The notes under the pieces: generated by a model
What the model was told of the DNA's origin: nothing
What the model saw: only the letters and a program-made list of their open reading frames with translations
The model's database searches: none
Shown: positions 44,093-53,259 of the stretch, piece after piece
How the letters are laid out: each line of letters begins with the position of its first letter
How positions within the stretch are numbered: position 1 is the first letter of the stretch
Position numbers and translations under genes: made by a program
Assembly (NCBI GenBank): GCA_900754115.1
Contig: CAAEBM010000023.1
Coordinates: forward strand, 108,513 to 172,512
Source of the DNA: Bacilli bacterium
Lineage (GTDB): Bacteria > Bacillota_I > Bacilli_A > RFN20 > CAG-631
Reading direction: 5' to 3'
Length of the DNA stretch: 64,000 nt

Positions 44093-46747
44093 ATGAATAG
44101 AAAGTTGATGGCTTTTTTTGCCATTGGATGTTTAAGCATCTCCGGTTGTACAAAAAAGCAACCACAAGATTTAGTACCTGCTGACAAAGGTATAATCGAA
44201 GTATATGATACAAAGGACTTAGTCAATATTCATGGGGTTTTAAGTGATTATGGATTTCCATTGAAAAATTTACATTTTTATAATGATGATACAATGGTGA
44301 CTGGAGAACAAATGAATTGGACAGGTTCTAGTAATGTCGCTCATATATCAAATGGGGTATTGGTTTATGATCAAGTTGGGCGCGTTGTCTTCAAAGCGAG
44401 TTATAATGAAAATGATTATCAAATCAATGTAATCGTTAATAAAAACGAACAAGAAAGATATTTATATGAAGAAGTCGATATTGCTACTGCAGAACCTTAT
44501 TTTAAAATTAAAGAGGGAAATGCAAATAATGTCATATTTGATCATGATGCTAATTCTATAACTTTGCAAGCTAATAGTGGAACTACTCGCGTCGATTATC
44601 CTATTGAATTTGGTTTCAATTATGACTATACAATTGAAGCTGACTTTAAATTTATCAGTGCAAATGATCCCACTCGTTATGCAGGAATTATGTTTAGAAC
44701 TGATTTGACAGATGTCAACTCTTGGTATCAAATGGATGTAAGAAATAACGTACAAACAGATACCGCTGGTCAATATGGTGTAGAGTGTACACAAAAAGTT
44801 AGCAATACCTTTTTATATCCTCAACGTCATGTAATGGAAAAAGCTCTTCCAACTTTTGAAGATAGTAAATTAAAAGTAGAAGTTAGTGGAATGACCGCTA
44901 AATTTTACATTAATGATGAACTTGTCATTGATACAGTATTAAATAATTTAACTGCTGGTGATATTGGTTTTCAAGTTAATGGAGGTCAAGCACGATTTTC
45001 AAATATTAAAATTTATACAGGAACAGCAAATATAACTCACACTCAAGACCGCGCTGCTTCTTATGTTCAAAAAGAAAACATGACTTCTGCTTTCCCTGTG
45101 CTTTCTCCTAATTTTTCAACTGCAAGTGAAATAAATCAAGCAATTAGCAATAATTTAATTTTATCTTATTCTTTGAAAGCCGAACTAGATAATAATCAAA
45201 TTGTCGCCAAAACATTTGATGGAGAAACGATTGCAAATTTATATACTTTATTAAAAAATTTTAAAGGGCAATTAATTCCAAATATTCTTATAGAAACAAA
45301 GGAAGTAGCCGAAAAAGTCGCTTATTTGACTGCTTCTTTGGGAATAGAAGATTGCACCGTTTTATCAAAAGATCCTGAAGTTTTAAAAACTTATTATGAT
45401 GTAAACCCTTTAGGCAGATTAGGTTATATCTCTTCTTTAACTTCTATTAATACTTATCAACAAGCTTCTCAAGAATGTTTCACCGCTGGCGCTGCACACG
45501 CAAACATTGTTTGTTTAGATGCTAAAGCGATTAGTAAAGATGCTGTTTTTTGGATTAATTCTAGAGGATATGGAGCTTGGGCAATAAATATGGATGCTTC
45601 TAATGCCTTAGCCCCTTACCAAGCTACTCTTTCTGGAGCAGGAACTTATATTGCATCTAGTCAAGAAGAAGCATTGAAAGCTGTAGATACTTCTATTTTC
45701 CATTTAGGAAATGCATTATTTAGAAAACCAGTAATTACTGGACATCGTGGTGATGGTTCAAACATCAATTACCCTGAAAATAGTTTGGAATCTTTTCTTT
45801 GGGCTGTTGAAAATGGGGCTAGTGCGATTGAATTAGACATTCATACCACTTTAGATAATCAATTAGTTGTCATTCATGGTGGTGGAAGTACAGGAATTTC
45901 TACTTCTGAAACCACAACTTGTTCTATCAATATGCGTGATGCTACCTTAGAACAATTAAAACAATGTCATTTAAAACAAAATGGCGTTGCAACAGAATAT
46001 ACGATTCCAAGTTTTGATGACGTATTAAATGCATTCCAAGATAAAGATACTATATTAGTCGTAGAAATCAAAGATTCTCGTATTAAAACAGCGCAATTAA
46101 TGCTAGAGGCTTTACAAGAATATGAAATGATGGATCGTGTTGTCGTGATTGATTTTAGTACAGCTTCTTTAAATTATATTAAAAAAGTTGCTCCGGGATT
46201 ACATGTAGGATATTTAAATTCCGTCAATGTCAAATCAATGGATGATTATTACAATACTTATCAAAATTATTTCAACAAAGAAATTGGTTTATCTCCTAAT
46301 ATCGGCAATTTATCCGAAGATGGTATTGTTGCAAGCACCAGCAGAGGGAATAACTATTGGGTATGGACCTTTGATGTCGCTTCTAACGCAAATTTCTTAA
46401 ATTATATTAAGTATGGAAATATCGCTTTTACAACCAATCGTGTTGATTTATCTTCTGACTGGAAAATTCGTTTTGATAGCAAACAAGAACAATATACATT
46501 AACTAAAGGACAAACCGTATCTTTACAAGGATATTCAACTACTTTTAAAAACGAAACAGCAGATGAAACAAATTTCACTATTAAACCACTTATTAATGAT
46601 GATGTAATTACGATTTCCAATCAATCAATTACCGCTAAAAATACAGGAACGGCTTATGTAATTTTAAGTTATGAAACTACCTTTACTTTGGGAGCATCAA
46701 ATTATTATACAATTTATAGTGATATCATCGAAATTCAAGTACAATAA
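44093..46747 (+). CDS. multidomain lipoprotein with glycerophosphodiester phosphodiesterase domain
   Basis: 884 residues, exported by a lipoprotein signal (lipobox ISGC, Cys 19). Order: an Ig-like region (30-115), a concanavalin/LamG-like domain as in DUF1080 (about 150-310, YTIEADFKFISANDPTRYAG, KLKVEVSGMTAKFYINDE), a linker region, the GDPD TIM-barrel (about 550-780), and a final Ig-like domain. GDPD motifs: GHRGDGSNINYPENS, IELDIHTT, VIHGG, VVEIKD, FTTNR. It would split glycerol-phosphate diesters outside the cell, perhaps teichoic acid or deacylated lipid, supplying glycerol phosphate. Strong RBS (GAGGTGAAATT). Single unit with its own promoter and terminator. Confidence 0.82.
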   Translation: MNRKLMAFFAIGCLSISGCTKKQPQDLVPADKGIIEVYDTKDLVNIHGVLSDYGFPLKNLHFYNDDTMVTGEQMNWTGSSNVAHISNGVLVYDQVGRVVFKASYNENDYQINVIVNKNEQERYLYEEVDIATAEPYFKIKEGNANNVIFDHDANSITLQANSGTTRVDYPIEFGFNYDYTIEADFKFISANDPTRYAGIMFRTDLTDVNSWYQMDVRNNVQTDTAGQYGVECTQKVSNTFLYPQRHVMEKALPTFEDSKLKVEVSGMTAKFYINDELVIDTVLNNLTAGDIGFQVNGGQARFSNIKIYTGTANITHTQDRAASYVQKENMTSAFPVLSPNFSTASEINQAISNNLILSYSLKAELDNNQIVAKTFDGETIANLYTLLKNFKGQLIPNILIETKEVAEKVAYLTASLGIEDCTVLSKDPEVLKTYYDVNPLGRLGYISSLTSINTYQQASQECFTAGAAHANIVCLDAKAISKDAVFWINSRGYGAWAINMDASNALAPYQATLSGAGTYIASSQEEALKAVDTSIFHLGNALFRKPVITGHRGDGSNINYPENSLESFLWAVENGASAIELDIHTTLDNQLVVIHGGGSTGISTSETTTCSINMRDATLEQLKQCHLKQNGVATEYTIPSFDDVLNAFQDKDTILVVEIKDSRIKTAQLMLEALQEYEMMDRVVVIDFSTASLNYIKKVAPGLHVGYLNSVNVKSMDDYYNTYQNYFNKEIGLSPNIGNLSEDGIVASTSRGNNYWVWTFDVASNANFLNYIKYGNIAFTTNRVDLSSDWKIRFDSKQEQYTLTKGQTVSLQGYSTTFKNETADETNFTIKPLINDDVITISNQSITAKNTGTAYVILSYETTFTLGASNYYTIYSDIIEIQVQ

Positions 46748-46773
46748 AAAGCGTGCATAAAACACGCTTTTTT
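46746..46773. terminator. bidirectional terminator, GDPD gene and SRP RNA
   Basis: AAAAAGCGTG (46746-46755) and CACGCTTTTT (46763-46772) around CATAAAA, with T-rich tails in both directions. Confidence 0.85.
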
Positions 46774-46792
46774 ATTTTTTTTAAATAAAAGG

Positions 46793-46867
46793 CCATCGCA
46801 CATAGTTGATTTCTTAAGGCTGCTGTCTTCCGACTCTGACCTGGTTCAAAACTACCTATCACGATGG
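46793..46867 (-). ncRNA. ffs: signal recognition particle RNA (4.5S-type)
   Basis: The minus strand reads ACCAGGTCAG, AGTCGGAAGAC, AGCAGCC: the conserved SRP domain IV loop that binds Ffh. The ends CCATCG and CGATGG close the stem. At about 75 nt it lacks the Alu domain of the long Bacillus scRNA and is like the small form in Mollicutes. A TATAAT (46875-46880) seven bases upstream sets the 5' end, and the shared hairpin at 46746-46773 ends it. It sits in a 307-base interval that has no protein gene. Confidence 0.9.
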
Positions 46868-46874
46868 TAATCTT

Positions 46875-46903
46875 ATTATACGCATTTTTCTTTAAAAAAA
46901 CAA
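46875..46903 (-). promoter_or_regulatory. promoter of the SRP RNA gene
   Basis: TTGTTT (complement of 46898-46903), a 17-base spacer and TATAAT (complement of 46875-46880). Confidence 0.7.
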
Positions 46904-46996
46904 CCAATTTTCTTTTGAAAAAAAAGAAAAAAAGCTCGGACTTTGAAAGCGCTATATTATTTTAAAATAAAACTATATTTTTTAAAAAAACAATGT

Positions 46997-47034
46997 TACA
47001 ATGTATATGCAATTCATTTAGTAAATAAATTGTA
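46997..47034 (+). promoter_or_regulatory. -10 box and leader inverted repeat of the EF-G-like gene
   Basis: TACAAT at 46997-47002, then an inverted repeat with arms CAATTCATTT and AAATAAATTG (47010-47019, 47023-47032) around AGT, just before the ribosome site AAGGAGGA. It could be an operator or an RNA hairpin. Confidence 0.45.
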
Positions 47035-47054
47035 TAGAAGGAGGACACATCCCT

Positions 47055-49082
47055 ATGGGAAAAGCTTATTTGCCTAGCAATATTAAAAATGTTGCATTAC
47101 TAGGCCACCAAGGTGTTGGTAAAACATCACTCATTGAATCTTTATTATATGTTACAAACAAAATCAATAAAAAAGGGCATATAACCGAAGGAACAACCAT
47201 TTCTGATTATACAAAAGAAGAAAAGAAAGCTCGCATTTCTATTTATTCTACTGTGGTTCCTTTGGAACTTGAAAATGTAAAATTCAATATATTAGATACT
47301 CCTGGCTTTTTTGATTATGTTGGTGAAGTGAGAGCTTCATTAAGCGTAGCAAGTTGTGCAATTTTAATTGTTGATGCAACAAAAGGAGTAGAAGTCGGAA
47401 CCAAAAAATCTTGGAAACGAATTCAACGTTATCATTTACCAGCCATTATTGTCATCAATAAAACGGAAAAAGAAAATGCAGACTTTAATAAAGTCGTTGC
47501 TCAACTTCAAGAACTTATTGGAACCAATGCCGTTCCTTTAGTTGCTCCACATGGCATAGCAACTACTTTTGATGGAGTCATTGACATTTTAAATAAAGAA
47601 GTTTCTCTTTATAATGATGGCAAAATTACTTCTACTTCCTCAACAACAGAAGTAGATTCCCAACATGCTAATTTAATTGAACAAATCGCAACACATGATG
47701 ATTTATTAACTGAAAAATTCTTGATGGAAGAAGAAATCAGCGATGAAGAATTAAAAGAAGGATTAAAACATGCTGTAGTAAATGGGCATTTATATCCAAT
47801 TATTGCGTCTTCTATTCGTCATAATATTGGTATTCAAAAACTATTGGAAATAATGGAAAACTATCTTCCTGCTGCTGACACAAGAGTTGTCAAAGATATT
47901 AAAGTGGATGCCAATGCACCTTTTAGTGCTCAAGTATTTAAAACTATCGTCGATCCCTTTGTAGGTAAAATCAGTTATGTCATCGTTCGTTCAGGAAAAT
48001 TAAAAAGAGATTTACAAATTTATAATAGTACAAAACAACTAAAAGATAAATTAGGATTAGTTTATACTCCTTTTGGAAAAGATTTAAATGAAACAGCTGA
48101 ATTAGTTGCTGGAGATATTGGAGTAGTGACAAAAGTTAATTCATTAGAAACAAATGATACTTTCTGTGATCCTAGCCATGAAGTGGTATTTGATCCTATC
48201 CGTTTCCCTCAACCAATCGTTTATTATGGTATCACTGTTGCCAATAAAAACGATGATGCAAAAGTCGGAGAAGGATTAAAGAAAGCTGCTCAAGAAGATT
48301 TAACTATTTCTTTTGAAAGAAATCCTGAAACTAAACAATTAGTTGTCGGCTGCCAAGGTCAAATGCATATTGACACCATTATTGACAAAATTAAAAACAC
48401 TTATAATGTTTCTTGTTCTACAGAAGAAGCAAAAGTTCCTTATCGTGAAACCATTAAAGGTTTTGCGGATGTAGAAGGTCGTCATAAAAAACAATCAGGT
48501 GGTGCGGGACAATATGGTGTTGTCAAAATTAAATTTGAACCAAGTGATAAAGATTTTGAATTTGTAAACGACGTCTTTGGTGGTGCCGTTCCAACAAACT
48601 TCATTCCAGCTGTTGAAAAAGGATTGATTGATTCGTTAAAAACAGGGGTTTTAACAGGAAATCCTGTCATAGGAATTAAAGCGACTTTATATGATGGAAG
48701 TTATCATCCAGTTGATTCTAACGAATTATCCTTTAAAATTGCCGCAAACTTAGCTTTCAAAGAAGGTTGCAAAAAGGCAAAACCAGTATTACTTGAACCC
48801 ATTTTAGATGTTTCAATCACTGTACCAAGTGACTTTGTAGGCGATGTCATGAGTAGTGTTTCAAAATACAGAGGAACTGTTGGAGAAATGGAAAGTGTGG
48901 AAGATGAACAAATTATCCGTGCATCGATTCCTCAAGTTGAATTTACAAAATGTGTCATCGAATTAAAAACTTTAACGCAAGCACAAGCACAATTCACTTC
49001 TCAATTTGCTCGTTATTCTGAAGTTCCTGCAATGACTGCAGAAAAAATCATTAACGCTTATAAAGCATCTTTAAATGAATAA
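47055..49082 (+). CDS. elongation factor G-like GTPase (EF-G2 type)
   Basis: 675 residues with the five EF-G domains. G1 GHQGVGKTS, G2 region ISDYTKEEKKARIS, G3 DTPGFFDYVGE, and G4 NKTE in VINKTEKENADF, where the usual NKxD Asp is Glu. FEPSDKDFEFVNDVFGGAVP and GEMESVEDEQIIRASIP are domain IV/V sequences. Its overall form is that of the paralogous EF-G-like group found in many anaerobes rather than the main EF-G; the normal fusA/rpsL/rpsG neighbourhood is absent. Exact function (ribosome recycling, tetracycline-type protection or other) is unproven. Confidence 0.85.
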   Translation: MGKAYLPSNIKNVALLGHQGVGKTSLIESLLYVTNKINKKGHITEGTTISDYTKEEKKARISIYSTVVPLELENVKFNILDTPGFFDYVGEVRASLSVASCAILIVDATKGVEVGTKKSWKRIQRYHLPAIIVINKTEKENADFNKVVAQLQELIGTNAVPLVAPHGIATTFDGVIDILNKEVSLYNDGKITSTSSTTEVDSQHANLIEQIATHDDLLTEKFLMEEEISDEELKEGLKHAVVNGHLYPIIASSIRHNIGIQKLLEIMENYLPAADTRVVKDIKVDANAPFSAQVFKTIVDPFVGKISYVIVRSGKLKRDLQIYNSTKQLKDKLGLVYTPFGKDLNETAELVAGDIGVVTKVNSLETNDTFCDPSHEVVFDPIRFPQPIVYYGITVANKNDDAKVGEGLKKAAQEDLTISFERNPETKQLVVGCQGQMHIDTIIDKIKNTYNVSCSTEEAKVPYRETIKGFADVEGRHKKQSGGAGQYGVVKIKFEPSDKDFEFVNDVFGGAVPTNFIPAVEKGLIDSLKTGVLTGNPVIGIKATLYDGSYHPVDSNELSFKIAANLAFKEGCKKAKPVLLEPILDVSITVPSDFVGDVMSSVSKYRGTVGEMESVEDEQIIRASIPQVEFTKCVIELKTLTQAQAQFTSQFARYSEVPAMTAEKIINAYKASLNE

Positions 49083-49086
49083 AATT

Positions 49087-49109
49087 AAAACCCTTTTATA
49101 GGGTTTTTT
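49087..49109 (+). terminator. terminator after the EF-G-like gene
   Basis: AAAACCC (49087-49093) pairs with GGGTTTT (49101-49107), followed by TTTA. Confidence 0.7.
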
Positions 49110-49110
49110 A

Positions 49111-49138
49111 TTTACAATTAAATTGAATTTGTTATAAT
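49111..49138 (+). promoter_or_regulatory. promoter of ktrA-rex
   Basis: TTTACA (49111-49116), a 16-base spacer and TATAAT (49133-49138), 30 bases before the ktrA ATG. Confidence 0.65.
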
Positions 49139-49167
49139 ATCATATATGATGAAAAGGAGAATGAATT

Positions 49168-49839
49168 ATGTCTTTTAAAACTGATTTTGTCGTGATTGGT
49201 TTAGGTCAATTTGGATTAAGTATTGTAAAAACTCTTCTTCAAGAACATAAAAATGTCATGGTTTTAGATTGTGATATTGAAAAAATTAATCGAATTCGCG
49301 ATAAAGTCGCTTTTGCAGCTGCTTTAGATGCAACCGATGAAGATGCTCTTTGCGAAGTAGGCATTAAAAATGCAGAACACGTCATTGTTGCAATGGGATC
49401 CAATTTTGAAAATGGATTATTAACAACCGTTGCTTTACAACAACTGGGTGTTAAAAATATTACGGTTAAATCAAATGATGAAACGCAATCAAAAGTATAT
49501 CGCCAATTAGGAATTGAAGACATTGTCTCTCCAGAAATTGAAACTGGGGTAAAGGTTGCAAGAAGATTAACCCATAGTTCTTTACAAGATTTTATTGAAT
49601 TAGGAGTGGATTTATCTATTATTAAAATTGAAGTTTTAAACGAAAAATTAATCGGTAAAAGCATTATAGATGCCCATTTTAGAGAAAAATTTGGAGCAAA
49701 TATTATTGCTATCAAAAGAAAAGAGAAAACCTTTATTCCCTCTGCTTCAGAAGTATTAGAACATGGCGATTTATTATCCATCATCATTCACAATAAAAAT
49801 CTATCTAAAATTGAACAATATGTTGGAAAAAATGTTTAA
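49168..49839 (+). CDS. ktrA: Trk/Ktr potassium uptake regulatory subunit (KtrA-like)
   Basis: The cytosolic gating ring of a K+ channel. 223 residues: RCK_N Rossmann domain with GLGQFGLS near 10 and acidic LDCD near 34, and RCK_C from about 150 (IIKIEVLNEKLIGKSI). Bound nucleotides open or close the KtrB pore; no ktrB or trkH gene is in the window. AAAAGGAGAAT precedes ATG 49168. It runs into rex with a three-base gap. Confidence 0.88.
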   Translation: MSFKTDFVVIGLGQFGLSIVKTLLQEHKNVMVLDCDIEKINRIRDKVAFAAALDATDEDALCEVGIKNAEHVIVAMGSNFENGLLTTVALQQLGVKNITVKSNDETQSKVYRQLGIEDIVSPEIETGVKVARRLTHSSLQDFIELGVDLSIIKIEVLNEKLIGKSIIDAHFREKFGANIIAIKRKEKTFIPSASEVLEHGDLLSIIIHNKNLSKIEQYVGKNV

Positions 49840-49842
49840 TTT

Positions 49843-50469
49843 ATGATTCCACAAGCGACAAAAAAAAGATTACCTCAATATTTAAGAGTTCTTCAAGAAC
49901 TAAAAGAAAGAGGAAATAAAAAAGTATATTCTTATCAAATTGGGAATATGATGGAAATTAGTGAAACCACAGTGCGTAAAGACTTTATGTTTTTAAACAC
50001 AGTTGGCAAATCAGCTTATGGTTATGATGTCTCAACCTTAATCAAAACTTTAGAGCAAGAAATGCTCATTAATCATCAAGAAAAACTAGTTTTGATTGGT
50101 GTGGGTAGTTTAGGAACAGCCTTATTAAAATACAATTTTATGTCAAATCGTATTGGAAAGATTGTTTGTGGTTTTGATGTTGACCCTCAAAAAGTAAACA
50201 AAAAAAATTATGGAGTTCCCATTCATGACATGGCTATGATTCATAAAAAAATGCCTAAAAATGTAAGTATTGCTCTTTTAGCTATTCCTAAAGAAGAACT
50301 TGATGGCGTAATTAATCAACTTATCAACTTAAAAATACAATCTTTTATCAATTTTAGTGATGGATTGCCTAGAAAAAGGAAAAATGTAAAAGTTTATTCC
50401 ATTGACTTAGTTGAAGCCATATCTAAAGCAATTTATGAAATGAAAAGTAAAAACACTTCATTAAAATAA
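49843..50469 (+). CDS. rex: redox-sensing transcriptional repressor Rex
   Basis: A NADH-responsive repressor of fermentation and anaerobic genes. 208 residues: winged-helix part (IPQATKKRLPQYLRVLQEL, ISETTVRKDF) then Rossmann domain with LIGVGSLGTALLKYNF near 85 (GxGxxG). The C-terminal domain-swap helix is present but short. High NADH would release it from DNA. Cotranscribed with ktrA. The PFOR gene in the window is a candidate target by function, but I found no Rex palindrome near it. Confidence 0.9.
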   Translation: MIPQATKKRLPQYLRVLQELKERGNKKVYSYQIGNMMEISETTVRKDFMFLNTVGKSAYGYDVSTLIKTLEQEMLINHQEKLVLIGVGSLGTALLKYNFMSNRIGKIVCGFDVDPQKVNKKNYGVPIHDMAMIHKKMPKNVSIALLAIPKEELDGVINQLINLKIQSFINFSDGLPRKRKNVKVYSIDLVEAISKAIYEMKSKNTSLK

Positions 50470-50474
50470 AAAAC

Positions 50475-50503
50475 AAAAAAATCCGTATAAAACGGATTTT
50501 TTT
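50475..50503. terminator. bidirectional terminator after rex
   Basis: AAAAATCCGT (50477-50486) and ACGGATTTTT (50492-50501) around ATAAA, with flanking A and T runs. It overlaps the last bases of the convergent isomerase gene. Confidence 0.85.
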
Positions 50504-51470
50504 ATGCCCACCACATTGAATTTGGTTTTTGTTGGGTAATCATTGTTTTTTGTAAAAACTCGATTGCTTTTTCTAATCCTTCAATTGGAGTCATAATAGA
50601 ATCTTCATGTTCAATAGAAATGACATGATCATACCCAATTAGATTTAAAGCAGAGAAAATATCTTTCCAATATTTTTCTCCATTTCCATATCCAACCGTT
50701 CTAAAAACCCAAGAACGATGTAGTTCATCTTGATAATGTTTTGTATCTAATACACCATTTTTAGCGACATTTTCTTTATCTAATCCCGTATCTTTTGCAT
50801 GGAAATGATAAATAGCTCCTTGCAAATATTTAATTGCGCTTACCATATCAACACCTTGCCAAATCAAATGAGAAGGGTCAAAATTAGCACCAATCATCGG
50901 ATCAACTGCATTTCTAAGTTTTAATAAAGTTTCGGGATTATACACACAAAATCCAGGGTGCATTTCTAAACAAATGTATTTTACATGATGTTCTTTTGCA
51001 AATTTTACTGCTTTTTTCCAATAAGGAATTAATACTTCTTCCCATTGCCATTTTAAAATCTTACTAAAATCTTCTGGCCAAGGACAAGTTACCCAATTTG
51101 GGTATTGACTCGTCTTACTATCTCCAGGACAACCTGAAAAAGTAATGATTCGTTCAACATTTAATTTTTCTGCTAAAATACAAGCTGCTTCAAAATCTTT
51201 TTGATAAGCACGAGCAATTTCTAAATTAGGATGAATGGGATTTCCATGACAAGACAATGCCGCAATTTCACAATGATAACGTTCAAATAAATCTTTAATT
51301 TCTTGAATTTTTTTATCATCGTGAATACATTCTTGTACATTAACATGAGCTGTCCCTGGGAAACCTCCACAACCCAATTCCACACTATATACTCCATGAC
51401 TTGTCAAAAATTGAAGCATTTCTTCTAAAGAACGATCTGCTAAAGCAGGACTAAACACGGCTAATTTCAT
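50502..51470 (-). CDS. sugar phosphate isomerase/epimerase-type TIM barrel protein
   Basis: 322 residues of the AP-endonuclease-2/xylose-isomerase-like family. Metal ligands likely in LEMHPG near 185, GANFDPSH near 215, FHAKDTG near 240 and SIEHED near 290. These enzymes move or epimerise keto groups on sugars such as inosose or 3-keto-sugars. AAAGGAG lies 12 bases before the ATG 51470; further upstream codons lack a site. Third gene of the idh-thuA-isomerase operon. Confidence 0.82.
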   Translation of the reverse strand: MKLAVFSPALADRSLEEMLQFLTSHGVYSVELGCGGFPGTAHVNVQECIHDDKKIQEIKDLFERYHCEIAALSCHGNPIHPNLEIARAYQKDFEAACILAEKLNVERIITFSGCPGDSKTSQYPNWVTCPWPEDFSKILKWQWEEVLIPYWKKAVKFAKEHHVKYICLEMHPGFCVYNPETLLKLRNAVDPMIGANFDPSHLIWQGVDMVSAIKYLQGAIYHFHAKDTGLDKENVAKNGVLDTKHYQDELHRSWVFRTVGYGNGEKYWKDIFSALNLIGYDHVISIEHEDSIMTPIEGLEKAIEFLQKTMITQQKPNSMWWA

Positions 51471-51487
51471 AATGATTGATTGCTCCT

Positions 51488-52198
51488 TTATATTTTTTCT
51501 AAAGAAGGTACATTTGGACAAGAAAGGTCCTCTGCCTTCATTTTTGGTTTTGCCCAATTTATAGCATTTAAAAGAACTTGTTGCACTTCCTTAATAAGAA
51601 AAGTGGGATTTGTTTCATGTCCTGGTTGGAAATAAAAGACTTTCCCATACCCTCTTTGATAACAACAACCGCTTCTAAAGACATTGCCTCCTTGGAACCA
51701 ACCAATAAATACTAATTCATCAGGTGTTGGGATTCCAAAAGGTTCACCATACATTTCTTCATGAGGAATTTCAAAATACTCATTTAATCCTTTAGCAATA
51801 GGATGAGCCGGATTGACAACCCAAACACGTTCCTTTTCATCAATTTCACGCCATTTTAAATTACAAGCTGTTCCCATTAATCGTTTAAAAGGTTTAGCCA
51901 AATGAGAAGAATGCAAAGCAACAAATCCCATTCCTTTTAAAACAGATTCTACGATACGATTCGTCGTTTCGTCCGTAACATCTTGATGATTACAATGTCC
52001 CCACCAAACCATAACATCTGTTTCTTTTAAAACTTCATCAGAAATCGTATTAATATCTTCTAACGTATAAGTTTTGACTTCATGTCCTGCATGTTCAAAT
52101 AAATCTTTTAACGCACCATGAATGCCATTAGGATAGGCTTGTAAAGTTTTTCCTTGTCGATGAAAATCGTTGTATTCGTTATATATGACAATTTTCAT
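51488..52198 (-). CDS. ThuA-like trehalose utilisation family protein
   Basis: 236 residues with the class I glutamine-amidotransferase-like fold of ThuA: WWGHCNHQDV near 65, ALHSSHLAKPFKRLMG near 95, HPIAKGLNEYFEIPHEEMY near 135 and HETNPTF near 205. ThuA acts in trehalose and sucrose catabolism via 3-keto derivatives in rhizobia; here it lies between an oxidoreductase and an isomerase. The start ATGA overlaps the idh stop. Confidence 0.85.
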   Translation of the reverse strand: MKIVIYNEYNDFHRQGKTLQAYPNGIHGALKDLFEHAGHEVKTYTLEDINTISDEVLKETDVMVWWGHCNHQDVTDETTNRIVESVLKGMGFVALHSSHLAKPFKRLMGTACNLKWREIDEKERVWVVNPAHPIAKGLNEYFEIPHEEMYGEPFGIPTPDELVFIGWFQGGNVFRSGCCYQRGYGKVFYFQPGHETNPTFLIKEVQQVLLNAINWAKPKMKAEDLSCPNVPSLEKI

Positions 52199-53259
52199 AA
52201 AGTAACCTCTTTTCCTGTTTGTGCAGATTGATAAATAGCTTGTAAAATTTTAATCATATCTACTCCTTGTTGAGGAATAAAATCTGGTTTTTCATCGTGT
52301 AATACCACATTTACGAAATGTTGTAAATTAGCTGCATGACCATTAGATATTAATGATCCATGAGGATTCAAATCAAATAGTTGTCCATTTTCTTCGGTAT
52401 AGATTTCATAGTGATGAGGTTCCCACATCAATCCACCTTTTGTTCCTCTTAATTCAACAAAGTTTTTTTCTTCTTTCACATTAGAGGCCCAACTAAATTC
52501 AATTTGTAAACAAGCCCCATTGTCAAATTTGATAAAACCCATTGCTAAATCTTCTACATCAAACGTTCCATTTTCAATTGTGTCTCCAAAACTTGCATGA
52601 ACAGAATCGCTTTGAGAATCATCATTTGCAAATTTATTGTAAATTGAGCCAGAAACAGCCACTGGTTTTGGATTACCCATAAAATAAATGGCTAAATCAA
52701 TCATATGCACACCTAAATCAATTAAAGGTCCACCACCAGATTGTGCTTTTGTTGTAAACCAGCCACCTTTTCCAGGAATTCCTCTTCTTCTTTGCCAGCC
52801 ACAACGACCACAATAAATTTCTCCCATTTTTCCTTCTTCAATATATTTTTTTAAGTATTTAGAAGTTTTTAAATGTCGGTTGTTGCGCATGACCATTAAT
52901 ACTTTATTCATTTGTTCTGCTGTTTTTTTCATTTCCATGACTTCTTGTACCGATATAGCATCTGGTTTTTCACAAAAAACGTGTTTATTTGCTTTTAAAG
53001 CCTGAATCGTAATAATGGAATGTAAATAATTCGGAGTACAAATATCGACCGCATCAATTGTTGGATCAGCAATTAAATCACTATAATTTTGATATTTTTT
53101 TATAGGATGACCTACGATTTTTTCTACTTCTTCCATGCGATGGGGTAAAATATCACAAGTTGCAACGACTTCTACTTCTGGAATTGTTTGATATGCTGGT
53201 AAATGCACAGTTTTAGCAATTCCACCATTTCCAATAATCCCAATTCTTAATTTTTTCAT
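52195..53259 (-). CDS. Gfo/Idh/MocA family oxidoreductase
   Basis: A NAD(P)-dependent sugar dehydrogenase of 354 residues. Rossmann site GIIGNGGIAKTVHLPAY near 8, EKPDAISVQE near 95 (EKP motif) and the catalytic GPLIDLGVHMIDLAI near 175. Heads the three-gene operon; its TATAAT is at 53295-53300 (minus). With ThuA and the isomerase it probably oxidises a sugar or cyclitol to a keto form, which is then rearranged; the real substrate is unknown, and no transporter is next to it. Confidence 0.87.
   Translation of the reverse strand: MKKLRIGIIGNGGIAKTVHLPAYQTIPEVEVVATCDILPHRMEEVEKIVGHPIKKYQNYSDLIADPTIDAVDICTPNYLHSIITIQALKANKHVFCEKPDAISVQEVMEMKKTAEQMNKVLMVMRNNRHLKTSKYLKKYIEEGKMGEIYCGRCGWQRRRGIPGKGGWFTTKAQSGGGPLIDLGVHMIDLAIYFMGNPKPVAVSGSIYNKFANDDSQSDSVHASFGDTIENGTFDVEDLAMGFIKFDNGACLQIEFSWASNVKEEKNFVELRGTKGGLMWEPHHYEIYTEENGQLFDLNPHGSLISNGHAANLQHFVNVVLHDEKPDFIPQQGVDMIKILQAIYQSAQTGKEVTL

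Noticed and set aside
46725..46907. A 60-residue minus-strand protein frame
   Set aside because: It covers the SRP RNA and its promoter; the protein has no family match and no ribosome site of its own.
49239..49787. A 182-residue frame antisense to ktrA
   Set aside because: It is a mirror of the ktrA codons in an A+T-rich coding region; the sense frame has clear RCK motifs.
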